DNA of 64,000 bases from Coix lacryma-jobi var. lacryma-jobi (lineage: Eukaryota; Streptophyta; Magnoliopsida; Poales; Poaceae): the NCBI GenBank assembly GCA_009763385.1, contig CM019831.1, positions 90,617,845 to 90,681,844 of the forward strand. The letters are read 5' to 3'. Below the pieces are notes generated by a model, which saw nothing but the letters and a program-made list of their open reading frames with translations, did no database searches and was not told the origin of the DNA. A program made the translations under genes and the position numbers. Shown here in pieces: positions 1-11,199 of this stretch. Each line of letters starts with the position of its first letter. Positions within the stretch are counted from its first letter, which is position 1.

Positions 1-1768
1 AATCTTGCCTAAAAGTAAAGATAGGTAACTCTGTGTCTACTCCAGAATAAGTAGTTTTGTCTTGTGCTTTTGTTCATGTCAGCATCCTCATAAGCATACA
101 TCATTGCATCCGTGTAGTGACTGAAGGAGAAGGTGTCAAGGTCGAGGCAGCTGCTGACGGACTGACCCCCGAGACGACTCCGAGCTCCGACGACTGCCCC
201 GTCGCCCTCGAGCCTGCCCTTTTTGCTGTTCAAGGCAAGCCCCGGTGCATTTAACCCCTTCCTTGAATTTGTAAAATGATTTCCTTAAATGCTTTTGAGT
301 TAAATTATTGCATTAGGTTTATAGGAGTTGTGTGCTATCCTAATTGATGCACTATCCACCTTGACCACTGCTACACCCGATACCTACTTTTCAAAAGTAT
401 TTGAAAAAAATGCTTAGCAATGCTCATTGAATTAGACTTTGCAATAAAAATGCCAATTTCAAAAGTGTGATCACAGAGATGAATTATATCAAGGGTTTTG
501 GTTATACTTCCCGATCGATGACTGCTTGCCTAGCTAGCATGTGGTCATTGTCGAGAAGGGGTTGTCCGCGCGTACGGTGCCGTCATGTTGTAGTCCGGGA
601 CTCAACAGTTGACACCGACCGGGACAGGGTTTTAAAAACCAACAGGACCTGTACTCTCGGGTTAGAGTCCCGAGGTGCTTGTCGCTGGAGGAAAAACGAC
701 AGGACTGTACTCTGGGTTAGATCCCGAGGTGCTTGTCGCTGGCGGAAATTAGGGACCATCCGTATGGGGGCCTGCTGGTCAAGACTTGTAACTATTCACA
801 TACTTCGGAAAGCTCTGGCTCCGAGAAATCCTTTATTGGACCGACAACCGCGCACTGGGAGTGGAGAGATGGCGGAAGTAGCATGTACCCACGTGGGTTA
901 GAGTCCCGGATTGGAGTGGTGTACTGTACTTCCGGGTGGCGTAGGACCGGGCCCAATCTTGGAGGAATCGTGGTAGACGAGTTGGCATATGCAAGCTTGG
1001 GTGCTACATATGCAGTGTGGATAGGGATCCTCAGCTGAGTATTATTTATCCGGATTAACGTTGCTCCTCGGTTATGGAGACTTGGTCCACTGACTGTCAA
1101 CGGAGAGTGGTTCTCAACTAGGAATGTTTTGAAATGTAAAATGAATCATGAACGATGAAGAATTGAGGAATACTGAATCTTTCCAAAAATAAGGTTTACA
1201 AAAATGCTTTTCTGCAAAATACTTGATCTTGCTTAAGCCTTACCTTGACTACCCTAAGCCTCTCATTCCTGAGTCTTCTCCCTTTTCCTTAGTCGGGTAA
1301 GTCTTGTTGAGTACCCCAGTACTCAGGGTTTGTTACCCATGTTGCAGGTGTGTCAGAAACTCCGATGTGTCTTGCACCCTGCTGTGTGACCATCGTCCAG
1401 GAAGAGGCCGATGAGGCCGAAGAATAGTTGTACACCCTCGGGCTGGGTGATTATAAGTATCTTTGCTGTTCTCCACTATGTTGCCTATGTCTATTTCTAT
1501 TGTCAGAACTTGGTTTGTAATAACTGCACCTTAATTTCTATTTGAAACCCTGTTTTGTAAAACTAATGTTATTTAAGTCTTCCGCTCTTTATTCCGATGT
1601 TATTTGTAAAAGTATGCAATGCTGTAACCGAATTGTGAGGTGATCCTGCGGACATTGGGCACTGATGTAGCCCGGTGGCGAACAGGTCTTAATCACATGG
1701 AACATGGGTTCGGCTGTCAGAGGTTGACAGGGACATGTGGGCCATGGGATTAGGGTCGTTCCGTCACA
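1..1768 (+). repeat. CHR1 5' LTR, 3' part only
   Basis: The segment matches 9849-11619 nearly base for base and ends in gtcaca just before the PBS. The first roughly 2.4 kb of this LTR lies left of the window. Two patches (about 466-500 and 610-760) differ strongly from the 3' LTR while the rest is close to identical. The second patch contains a doubled block around gttagagtcccgaggtgc at about 663 and 715. Confidence 0.93.
1297..1347 (+). promoter_or_regulatory. Conserved LTR stem-loop block
   Basis: A 7-bp perfect stem (TGAGTAC 1308-1314 / GTACTCA 1319-1325, loop ccca) lies between a GGTAAGT and a TTGCAG sequence. The same block is at 11150-11199 and, with a different loop, in the solo LTR at 43833-43887. 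The borders look like splice sites, but about 51 nt is short for a plant intron. A conserved RNA hairpin in the transcribed part of the LTR is the simpler reading. Its role is unknown. Confidence 0.6.
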
Positions 1769-1771
1769 GAG

Positions 1772-1783
1772 TGGTATCGGAGC
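1772..1783 (+). other. CHR1 primer-binding site
   Basis: TGGTATCGGAGC, three bases after the LTR end, matches the complement of the plant initiator tRNA-Met 3' end with one change (G for A at position 8). This is the usual primer for chromoviruses and sets the LTR end at 1768. Confidence 0.9.
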
Positions 1784-2101
1784 ATCTCACTTTAACGTTG
1801 CAGTGTTTGTTTTTGCGAAAATTTCAAAAGACCTTTTGAGTCCAAACAAACTAAACTTGACTATTTTGAGTCCAAGTTGCTTCTCTCATCTTGTCTCTCT
1901 TATGGCAACACTAGCTAGTGGAACAACATGTTTTAAGCCCTATGTACCTTTTATTTATTGCATTGCCTTGTTCCGTAGGAACGATTCATGCATCATGTCA
2001 TAATCACTTAAGTTAACTTCCTCTCTAAGTTCGTTTGGGTAGAATGCCTTTACCTTTTCTTGCTAGCCTTCTGCTCCTCATCCATCTAATCTTGTCCAGA
2101 C
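1784..2101 (+). other. CHR1 untranslated leader
   Basis: The stretch between the PBS and the first ORF is T-rich with no conserved frame. It presumably holds the packaging signal of the genomic RNA, but nothing in the bases proves it. Confidence 0.4.
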
Positions 2102-2659
2102 ATGGCCCGTATCAAGCTGACCGCCCGCAAGTCGACTGGACCGCATGGTGTGCCACGCCACCAGCTGGCACCACGCGTTGGAGAAGAGACTGCCGAATCT
2201 TCCAATGGTCGTCGCTTTCCCCGCCGCACCCGTAAGAACCTGAAGGAGGAAATCAAGAATCTGAAGGCTGAGCTGGAGAACTTGGAGCATGACTTCTACC
2301 ACTCACGCCTGGAGTTTTATGAGGCACGAGCTTCCCTGGAGCAGGCCAACCGGAACACGATCCGCGCCATCGAGCAGCGTAATGCTACTTGGGATCGCGA
2401 GGATGCCACTAGAGCCGAGCTCCACGGACTGCAGCAGTACACGGCTCAAATTGAACAGTTCAATGATATGCTTCATGAGGAAGTACACCAGCTGCACAAC
2501 CAGCTCCACCCCGTGATTCCACCAGTTGCTGAGGACCCCGAAGACGGAGTCGTGGAGGAACCTGAAGTGGAACCTGCTGAAGATGTCCACGTTGAAGACG
2601 AGACGAGGAGGAAGAGCCTGAGCTTATCATCGAGGATGATGAGGATGACGAAGAGTTGA
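2102..2659 (+). CDS. 5' extra ORF with histone H3-like N-terminus, coiled coil and acidic tail
   Basis: The frame has 185 codons before gag. Residues 1-13 read MARIKLTARKSTG, the histone H3 tail with T3 to I and Q5 to L. R2, K4, R8, K9, S10, T11 and G12 are kept. A second match, PRHQLA near residues 18-23, corresponds to H3 P16-A21 after a one-residue insertion. Residues about 45-150 are rich in E, L and R with heptad character, suggesting a coiled coil. The end is acidic. Near 2604 the frame appears to have shifted: another frame runs on through a dense D/E stretch to a stop at about 2679, so the original product was probably about 192 residues. From memory, grass chromoviruses are known to carry 5' extra ORFs with partial H3 similarity. 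The function is unknown. Binding of H3-tail readers or chaperones is inference. Confidence 0.75.
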   Translation: MARIKLTARKSTGPHGVPRHQLAPRVGEETAESSNGRRFPRRTRKNLKEEIKNLKAELENLEHDFYHSRLEFYEARASLEQANRNTIRAIEQRNATWDREDATRAELHGLQQYTAQIEQFNDMLHEEVHQLHNQLHPVIPPVAEDPEDGVVEEPEVEPAEDVHVEDETRRKSLSLSSRMMRMTKS

Positions 2660-2904
2660 TCTTCATCGATGACGACTAGACTCCTTGTGTCTGTACCATC
2701 TGCTTACCTAAAACCTTAGACTAGGTTTGGGGGCGTTAGTCTGTCGTTGCCAAGTCTGGCATGTATCTTTCTTTTCGTACCTTTTCCCCTTATCAGTCTG
2801 TTGTCATCTTTATCAAGCCAGCTATCTTTGTATCAGTGAAGTTATCAATCAAGTCGTTTCAGAACCTTTGTCCATATATGCTGAGTTCCGAGTTCCTTAT
2901 ACAG

Positions 2905-4050
2905 ATGCCTGTGAACACCCGTACCGGAGCCGGAGGTGCTGGAGATGACCGTCTCCCAAACCCTCCACCTGTACCAGCTACCCTAGCAGATGCCATTGCA
3001 GCCTTGGCCGCCGCTGCCAATCTGATGGCTCAGAATCAAGGACAGCAGAATGTTGGTCACCGTGGTCGTCACAACCAAGAGACCACCTATGTGGATTTCA
3101 CCGAGACCCGTCCACCGGTCTTTACGAGGGCCGATGAACCCCTTGAAGCTGATGACTGGCTCCGCACCATGGAGCAGAAGTTTGGTCTCATCCGATGCAC
3201 TGAAATCCAGAAGCCCGGTTTGCTTCGCAGCAGCTTCGTGGCCCAGCAAGCGCTTGGTATGCCAACCTGTTGGCTGCCCAGCCAGAGGGTCATCAGATGA
3301 CCTGGGAAGAGTTCCGCACGGCTTTCCGTGCACATCACATCCCTTCGGGATTAATGAAGATGAAGCTTGATCAGTTTCTGGCACTGCAGCAGAAGGACTC
3401 CACAGTGATGCAGTATGTGGGTCAGTTCAACCATCTTAGCCAGTATGCCTCAGAGTATGTCAACACAGATGAGAAGAAGAGGGATTGTTTCCTTAGAGGT
3501 CTGCATCCCAAGATTCGCAGAAGTATGTCCAATAACCTGACCGGTTCGTATCATGATGCCGTTGACCGGGCTGTTGCTTTTGAGGAGAGCAACCGTCAGT
3601 ATCAAGAGGAAAAGAAGAAGAAGAAAGCAGGATCCAGCGGTTTTTCTGGCAGTCACAAGCGCCAGAAGAGATCTATCACCACCCAGCCACCACCAAAATC
3701 GCCTACCTTACCCCAACCAGCAAGTGGTCGTCCGTACCGCGGCCACCACCCATAATGCCAACCAGCAGAGTGCCACACAGCCGAACGCCCCAGGTGTTCG
3801 TATCACCACCCCACAAACAGCCTACAACCATCCCTGCTACAACTGCGGCCAGCTTGGCCACTGGGCTCGTGAGTGCCCAAAGCCCAAGAGGTATGCTCAG
3901 AATACTCAGAAGGGTCCTGGAGGATCTCAGCAGCAGCAGCACCGTGCCCAGCAGCAGCATGTCCAGAAAGGCAAGATTGTTAAGAAGCACGGCAAGTCAT
4001 ACTCTACTAGCAGGCTGTTGGCGACATCCCAGAAGGAGAGCCCGTCATGA
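2905..4050 (+). pseudogene. gag: CHR1 gag, broken
   Basis: Gag forms the virus-like particle and packages RNA. The start chosen is the ATG at 2905, after the long leader. An N-terminal Ala-rich helix is followed by the retrotransposon gag domain (TWEEFR near 3303 and a YASEYVNTDEKKRDCFLRGL region at 3450-3505). A Lys-rich stretch at 3610-3630 precedes one CCHC zinc knuckle (CYNCGQLGHWAREC, 3835-3876) and a Gln-rich tail. The frame changes near 3215-3270 and again around 3700-3760, so no single product is made from this copy. The gag frame ends at 4050, and the protease lies in an overlapping frame, probably by another indel because chromoviruses usually have fused gag-pol. Confidence 0.88.
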
Positions 4051-4216
4051 TCGGTAGGTTTCCTGTTGCCAATCACCCTGCAGTTGTGTTGTTTGATTCT
4101 GTGCAGTCGCATTCCTTCATCAGTCGTACTTTTGTCATCAAGCATGGATATCAATTGAGGTTTTAAAAGAAAATTTCTGCATATTTTCGCCTGGAGGGCG
4201 TATAAGTACTAAGGAA
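4020..4216 (+). pseudogene. pol: CHR1 aspartic protease remnant
   Basis: A frame overlapping the gag end encodes GEPVMIGRFPVANHPAVVLF and then DSVQSHSFIS. In retropepsins of this family the active site reads D-S/T-G. Here Gly is replaced (DSV), so the catalytic loop is lost. A stop (TAA) at about 4164 closes the frame in an A-rich run, and the frame resumes at 4217 with the second half of the protease-RT linker (VILGMNWM, 4289-4312). The enzyme would normally cut the Gag-Pol polyprotein. Confidence 0.75.
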
Positions 4217-6033
4217 ATGGTTCGCAGTATACCAGTAATGTTGGGGAAACATGTATTTCCCACCACCATGATAGTGCTTCGTGATCAGGAGATAGATGTC
4301 ATCCTAGGCATGAATTGGATGTGTCAGTATAAGGCCATGATCGACATCTTGAATAGAGTTGTGAGAGTGGATATTCCTAACAGTACCTCCAAACTCCTTC
4401 TCCAACTCCCGATGCCTCCAAAACCAGCAGCCACGCAGTTGAATGCCACCTATGTTCAAGAAACCAGAGACATCCCCGTGGTCTGCGAATTCCCTGATGT
4501 TTTTCCAGAGGATTTACCTGGTTTGCCTCCTGACCGTGATGTTGAGTTTGCCATAGAGCTAAAGCCCGGGACTGCTCCTTTATCCCGCAGAGCTTATCGA
4601 ATGCCTCCCAGAGAGTTGGCAGAACTAAAAGTCCAATTACAAGATTTGTTGGACAAGGGTTTCATTCGCCCAAGCTCGTCTCCTTGGGGCTGTCCTGCAA
4701 TCTTTGTAAAGAAGAAAGACAAGACTCTCAGAATGTGCATTGATTATCGCCCACTCAATGAGGTCACCATCAAAAACAAATATCCTTTGCCTCGTATTGA
4801 TCTTCTCTTTGACCAGTTAGCTGGAGCCAAAGTATTCTCCAAGATCGATCTCAGATCTGGCTACCACCAAATAAAGATTCGTCCTGAAGATATTCCTAAA
4901 ACAGCTTTCACCACCAGATACGGCCTATACGAGTATTTGGTCATGTCCTTCGGTTTGACCAATGCCCCTGCTCATTTCATGTACCTCATGAACTCTGTGT
5001 TCATGCCAGAGCTTGATAAATTCGTGGTCGTGTTCATTGACGACATTCTTGTCTACTCAAAGACCCCCGAAGAGCATGCCAATCATCTTCGTATCGTTCT
5101 ATCCCCGTCTCAGAGAGCACCCAGCTTTATGCCAAGTTCAGTAAATGTGAGTTCTGGTTAGATCAGATACAGTTCCTTGGTCATGTCCTATCCGCTGAAG
5201 GTGTGTCAGTTGACCCTGGTAAAGTGGCAGACATTCTGGATTGGAAGCCACCTACCACTGTTCATCAAGTCCGCAGCTTCATGGGAATGGCTGGATATTA
5301 TCGTCGATTCATCCCAGATTTTTCAAGAATCGCCAAGCCTATCACTGAGTTAGTAAAGGTTTCTGTGAAGTTTGTCTGGTCACCAGCCTGTGAGCAAGCC
5401 TTTCAAACTCTGAAGAAATTGTTAACCACATCACCAGTCCTAGCTCAACCAGATATCGAGAAACCCTTCGATGTATACTGTGATGCATCTGGTACTGGTT
5501 TGGGCTGTGTTTTGATGCAAGAAGGAAGAGTGATCGCTTATGCCTCGCGACAGCTTAAGCGACATGAAGAGAATTATCCAACTCATGATCTCGAGTTAGC
5601 AGCAGTAGTGCATGCCTTGAAGATCTGGCGTCATTATCTGTTGGGCAGTACCTGCAATGTGTACACAGATCACAAGAGCCTGAAGTATATCTTCACTCAA
5701 GAAGAATTGAACATGAGGCAGAGAAGATGGCTGGAATTGATTAAGGACTATGATATCGAAGTGCGTTACCATCCAGGTAAGGCGAATGTGGTCGCCGATG
5801 CTCTCAGTCGCAAGTCGTATTGCAACTGTATGATCATGAAATCCTATGAATCTTCCCTATGCTATGAACTAGAGAAGCTGGGTATTGAAATGGTTCCACA
5901 AGGAAGACTAGGCAATGTCAGAGTAGAAACCTCTATCAGAGAACAGATCATAGCTGCACAGAAAGATACTAACCCTGGAATCAAGCACATCATCGAAAAG
6001 GTTCAAGTTGGAAAGGCTGACTGTTTGGATTGA
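4217..6033 (+). pseudogene. pol: CHR1 reverse transcriptase and RNase H, one frameshift
   Basis: The RT copies genomic RNA into DNA. Conserved blocks are in order: FPEDLPGLPPDRDVEF (4501-4548), KKKDKTLRMCIDYRPLN (4711-4759), KIDLRSGYHQIKI (4843-4881), MSFGLTNAP (4945-4971) and the catalytic FIDDILVYS (5035-5061), which is intact. The frame shifts near 5095-5160. It resumes with the thumb/connection (FLGHVLSAEGVS, MAGYYRRFI) and RNase H with DASGTGLGCVLMQEG (5485-5529), ELAA near 5593 and TDHKSLKYIF (5665-5694). The His-containing end YHPGKANVVADALSR (5767-5811) is present. The catalytic residues are kept despite the frameshift, which points to recent decay. Confidence 0.9.
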
Positions 6034-7339
6034 TGATGAAGGAGTGGTATGGTTCAAGAACCGTCTAGTAGTTCCTAAAGTGTCTGAGGTGAGAAAGTAA
6101 TCCTTGATGAAGCACACTTGACTAGATTCTCCATCCACCCCGGGCAGGCAGCAACAAAAGTACCAGGATTTGAAGCAGCAATTCTGGTGGACAAAGATGA
6201 AGATTGAAATCGCTCGCTATGTCGCTCGCTGTGGATACTTGTCAGAAAGCAGAAAGTCAAGGCTGTGTGCTATGAAGCCCGGAGGAGAGCTGCAACCTTA
6301 TTTCTGTACCTGCTTGGAAATGGGACGATATCAGTATGGATTTATCAATGGTCTTACCCAAGACATCAAGAGGTTTTGATTCCATATGGGTGATCGTGGA
6401 TCGTCTCACTAAGCAAGCTCACTTCCTGCCAGTGAAGACCAGTTACACCGTTCCCACGTATGCCGCTTTATACAAGAACAACATAGTCAAACTTCACGGC
6501 ATACCCAAGACCATTATCTCTGATCGTGGTACCCAGTTTGTCGCAAAGTTTGGAAAGCGTTCCATACCTCACTTGGAACCAAGTTACTGCATAGTACAGC
6601 ATATCATCCGCAAACAGATGGACAACTGAGCGAGTTCAACCAAGTGCTAGAGGATATGTTGAGAGCAGTGGTGCTAAGCTTCGCAGATACTTGGGATAAT
6701 TGTTTGCCTTGGCAGAATTCTCATATAACAAAAGTACCAAGATAGCATCAAAATGGCACCCTTTGAAGCACTGTACGGCCGCCGTTGTCGTACACCTCTC
6801 AGTGGTCTGAGCCTGGAGAAAGAGAATTCTTTGGAGTCGACGTAGTGAAAGATATGGAAGAAAAAGTCAAGCAAATACAAGAGAATATGAAGATTGCACA
6901 GTCTCACAGAAGAGCTATGCTGACAAAAGACGTCGATCTCTGAAGTTTCAAATCGGAGATTATGTGTATCTGAAGGTCTCACCCACCAAAGGAGTCACTC
7001 GTTTTGGAGTAAAAGGGAAGTTAGCACCTCGCATATTGGTCCCTTTGAGATTCGGATCGCTGTGGCAAGGTAGCTTACAAGCTGAGTTTGCCGATCATCT
7101 TTCAGCAGTTCACAATGTGTTTCACGTCTCCCAACTCAAGAAGTGTCTCCGAGTGCCCGAACATGTGGTTGAAGTTGAAGGCGTTGAGCTAGAACCAGAT
7201 CTGTCATACTCTGAATATCCAGTTTCGTGTATTGGATCACAAGGACCGTGTTACCCGGAGAACTACCACGAGATGGTACAAGATCCAATGGAAACCAACA
7301 CCTGAAGAAGAAGCACTTGGGAATCTGAAGACTTCTTAG
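6034..7339 (+). pseudogene. pol: CHR1 integrase and chromodomain, several frameshifts
   Basis: Fragments in different frames give the His/Cys zinc region (EAHLTRFSIHPG at about 6110), the core with FDSIWVIVDRLTKQAHFLP (6381-6435) and LHGIPKTIISDRGTQF (6493-6540, second catalytic Asp), then GVKGKLAPR and VFHVSQLKKC (7116-7145). The GPY/F-like segment is followed by WYKIQWK (about 7276-7296) and an acidic EEEA run, ending at a TAG at 7337. WYKIQW is the aromatic core of an integrase chromodomain, a module known to read H3K9 methylation in some chromoviruses. At least four frame changes make this copy inactive. The third catalytic residue (Glu) lies in a damaged part near 6600-6620. Confidence 0.82.
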
Positions 7340-7432
7340 CAAAGAACTATCCCGACTTTCTCGATACTCTGTAGATGTAAGGTTTTGCCTTTTTCCTCTT
7401 AAGACGTGGAATCTCGGGGCGAGATTTCTTCT

Positions 7433-7444
7433 AGGGGGGAAGGG
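7433..7444 (+). other. CHR1 polypurine tract
   Basis: Purine run aggggggaaggg directly before the LTR start TGTAACACC at 7446. This is the expected plus-strand primer for element synthesis. Confidence 0.9.
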
Positions 7445-8977
7445 TTGTAACACCTCTGGTGTTAATCTGTATTTAACCTGAACATGTCCTCACATCTTTA
7501 GTCTTAATCATTCTCTTCATACTTGTGTGTCTCCCTTATGCATGTGCATTGTCCCCTTTTGTGTGTAGTGTTTCCCTTTTCAAAAAACCCTAAAAGCCCT
7601 CACCTTCCTTTAAGGGCAAAATGGTAATTTCACCTCTGTGTCTAGCTGGTGTATTTCTTTTTCCTTTGTTGTCTTGTAGATATGTTGTGTTGACCAAAGT
7701 CAAAAAGCAAAACAGATTTCAAATCCCTTTTGAAAAGCCCTAGTTTCCAAACCCTGGTTTTACCCCTCTTTTATTAATTTAAAAACTATTCAAAATTTTG
7801 ACTTGGTCCAAAAAGCAAAGTTGCAGATCTCGTCAAGAGGAACAACTTTGGTGTTTGCAGATTTTCAAGTTCCAATGCAAATCTGAAGTAATTTCAAAAA
7901 TCCTTCAACTTCTTATTTTGTCTCTTTTCGGTTTTCAAAATTATCTCAAAAACTTTTGAGTTTCAGAAAAGGTTTATGTTGACAAAGTTGTAGGTCTCAA
8001 AATTTTAAGCAACTTTGGTGTTTTGAGTTTCTTTGAGTAGTTCCACTTTTGGGAGTAATTTTAAAAGTTCTGAAAAGGGGAAGTTTTGCTTTTAATATCG
8101 TCACTGTGCACGAACTCAAGTCAGGGGGCCCCGGCCTCCGGCAAGGCCGCCGCGCCGCGCGCGAGCCTCGCCGCCCTGCCGAGCCGGCGACCCGCGCCCG
8201 TGCCGCGCGCGGCCAAGCGCTGGCGCTCGCTCTCTCTCTCCGGCCCCTACCTACCGCCTGCCTTCGCCGTTCCCTAACCCTCCATCTTCCCCTCGGCCGC
8301 GGACAGCGCGCAGTTGTCGGCCGCCGGCAACGCCCCGCCGCGCGCAGTCGCCCGACCGCACCGAGCCGCCCTACCGTGCTCCCTACCTTCTTCAATGCCG
8401 TCCGAACACTCGCACTCCTCGCCCGGACCCCTCCCTGGCTCCACCGCGACTATAAGAAGCCGCCGAGTCCGCCATTCCTCCGCCATCAGCGAGCTCCGTG
8501 AGCCCGAGTCTCCAGACCACCCCAGCACCAGCCGAGCCCGCCGCTGCCATCGCCTGGAGCTGCTCCACCTTCCCGAGCAACCAATTTCACCCCTCCGCTT
8601 CCCCTCGCCGGCGCAGAAGCTCTTCCTCGACTCCGGCATACGGCCGCGTTTCGGCCGCACGAGAAATTCGCCGCCGTGAGTTTCCCTCCCGTCCCACCGA
8701 CCCCTGCCCTTTGTTCCTCACCTCCGTGCGCTCCTAACCGCTCCTCGGTGATCCCTTTCGGTGGACAGAGCCGCCGGACGTCGTTCGCCGCCAGAGAGCT
8801 CCGCCGGAGCACCTCCACCGTCGAACTCCCGTCTCCGACCCCGCACCGCCTCGCCGAGACTACCATCCGACTCGCGGTGAGCCCCCGAATCTTTTCCCGC
8901 CCTCGGCTTTCCCAGCGCAAGTCCCGAGCAGCCGGACCGCCGTCCGCCTCGCCTGCGATTCGCCCGAACCTCCCAGC

Positions 8978-9092
8978 TCGAGCGCACGTTCACGGTTAAC
9001 TCGAGCCACACCTCGAGCACACGTTCACTGTTAACTCGAGCCACACCCTCGAGCACACGTTCACTGTTAACTCGAGCCACACCCTCGAGCAG
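8978..9092 (+). repeat. 36-bp minisatellite in CHR1 LTR
   Basis: Three units of 35-36 bp share cacgttcactgttaactcga, starting near 8984, 9019 and 9055. Looser Ctcgag-rich repeats (cctcgag, ttcgcccgagcc) follow to about 9310, each about 40-50 bp. The array sits downstream of the possible TATA. Confidence 0.75.
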
Positions 9093-11149
9093 ACGCGCAT
9101 CTCCGCTTCGCCCGAGCCAGGCCTCGGCAAGCGCACGACCCTCCGCTTCGTCGAGCCCAGCCTCGAGCAAACACACCCTCCGCTTCGCCGAGCCCAGCCT
9201 CGAGCGAACCTGCGTTTCCGATTCGCCCGAGCCTCCCGGCCAGGTCTCGGACGGACGGCGCGTAGTCTCCGTCTCGCCCGAGCCTTTCCGCCAGGCCTCG
9301 AGCGGACGATCGTTTCCGATTCGCTCGTCCCCGTTTCGACCGAGCCCTTGCACAGTGCTCTTTTTCTTTGAAAAGTTGTGAACAGTGTTTTTATTTCATC
9401 TTTTTGTATGATTTTCTGTATTGCTCTAAAAATTCTGAAAATTTTACAGTTGACTCTTTATACTGTGTAGTATTTTATAAAAATAAGAAACTTGACTTTT
9501 CTGCAACAATTAAAAAATGAAAAATCCTCCTTTTAATTAATAAATGGATAGTTTAGATTTTTAGAAAAATCATGCTTAACTCCAAAAATTATGAAATTTG
9601 TTTTGACATCTAGTTACACCATGATGAACCTATGAGTTTAATTTGGTAAATTTTGGAGCAACTGTACAACACAACCCTTTAAAATAAATTAGGGAAAAAT
9701 AGAAAAGTATTTAGGAATCGTGTTGTATGGTGTGACCTTTCGGATTGTTTGCTGTTCATAGACCCCCACCCGTCTGGTCTATGATGTTGTGATGCCATGC
9801 CTTGGTCTATGCTTAGGTTAAGTCAATAATGCTTAAAAGGTTTAACTAATCTTGCCTAAAAGTAAAGATAGGTAACTCTGTGTCTACTCCAGAATAAGTA
9901 GTTTTGTCTTGTGCTTTTGTTCATGTCAGCATCTCATAAGCATACATCATTGCATCCGTGTAGTGACTGAAGGAGAAGGTGTCAAGGTCGAGGCAGCTGC
10001 TGACGGACTGACCCCCGAGACGACTCCGAGCTCCGACGACTGCCCGTCGCCCTCGAGCCTGCCCTTTTTGCTGTCAAGGCAAGCCCCGGTGCATTTAACC
10101 CCTTCCTTGAATTTGTAAAATGATTTCCTTAAATGCTTTTGAGTTAAATTATTGCATTAGGGTTATAGGAGTTGTGTGCTATCCTAATTGATGCACGATC
10201 CACCTTGACCACTGCTACACCCGATACCTGCTTTTCAAAAGTATTTGAAAAAAATGCTTAGCAAATGCTTATTGAATTAGACTTTGCAATAAAAATGCCA
10301 ATTTCAAAAGTATGATCACTGAAAGAATCTTTATGGGAATTTGGCTTTACTTCCCGTTCGATGACTGCTTGCCTAGCTAGCATGTGGTCATAGTCGAGAA
10401 GAGGTTGTCCGCGCGTACGGTGCCGTCATGTTGTAGTCCGGGACTCAACAGTTGACACCGACGGGACAGGGTTGAAAAACCGACAGGACCTGTACTCTTG
10501 GGTTAGAGTCCCAAGGTGCTTGTCGCTGGCGGAAAGGTTGAAAAACTGACAGAACTATTACGCTTGGGTGAGATATAACAAGGTGTAGTTCTGGCTGGAA
10601 AAATAGGGACCATCCGTATGGGGGCCTGCTGGTCAAGACTTGTAACTATTCACATACTTCGAAAAGCTCTGGCTCCGAGAAATCCTTTATTGGACCGACA
10701 ACCGCGCACTGGGAGTGGAGAGATGGCGAAGTAGCATGTACCCACGTGGTTAGAGTCCCGGATTGGAGTGGAGTACTGTACTTCCGGGTGGCGTAGGACC
10801 GGGCCCAATCTTGGAGGAATCGTGGTAGACGAGTTGGCATATGCAAGCTTGGGTGCTACATATGCAGTGTGGATAGGGATCCTCAGCTGAGTATTATTTA
10901 TCCGGATTAACGTTGCTCCTCGGTTATGGAGACTTGGTCCACTGACTGTCAACGGAGAGTGGTTCTCAACTAGGAATGTTTTGAAATGTAAAATGAATCA
11001 TGAACGATGAAGAATTGAGGAATACTGAATCTTTCCAAAATAAAATAAGGTTTACAAAATGCTTTTATGCAAAATACTTGATCTTGCTTAAGCCTTACCT
11101 GACTACCCTAAGCCTCTCATTCCTGAGTCTTCTCCCTTTCCTTAGTCGG

Positions 11150-11199
11150 GTAAGTCTTGTTGAGTACCCCAGTACTCAGGGTTGTTACCCATGTTGCAG
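11150..11199 (+). promoter_or_regulatory. LTR stem-loop block, 3' LTR copy
   Basis: Stem TGAGTAC 11161-11167 and GTACTCA 11172-11178 with loop ccca, bordered by GGTAAGT and TTGCAG as in the 5' LTR. Confidence 0.6.

Noticed and set aside
1297..1347. A spliceosomal intron in the LTR
   Set aside because: About 50 nt is below the usual plant intron size; kept only as an alternative to the hairpin explanation.
1772..1783. A tRNA-Met gene
   Set aside because: Only the 3' end complement is present, as a primer-binding site; no tRNA body follows.
8049..9353. Several overlapping GC-rich open frames on both strands in the CHR1 LTR
   Set aside because: They coincide with a CpG-rich block where stops are rare, overlap each other in opposite directions and show no recognisable domain.
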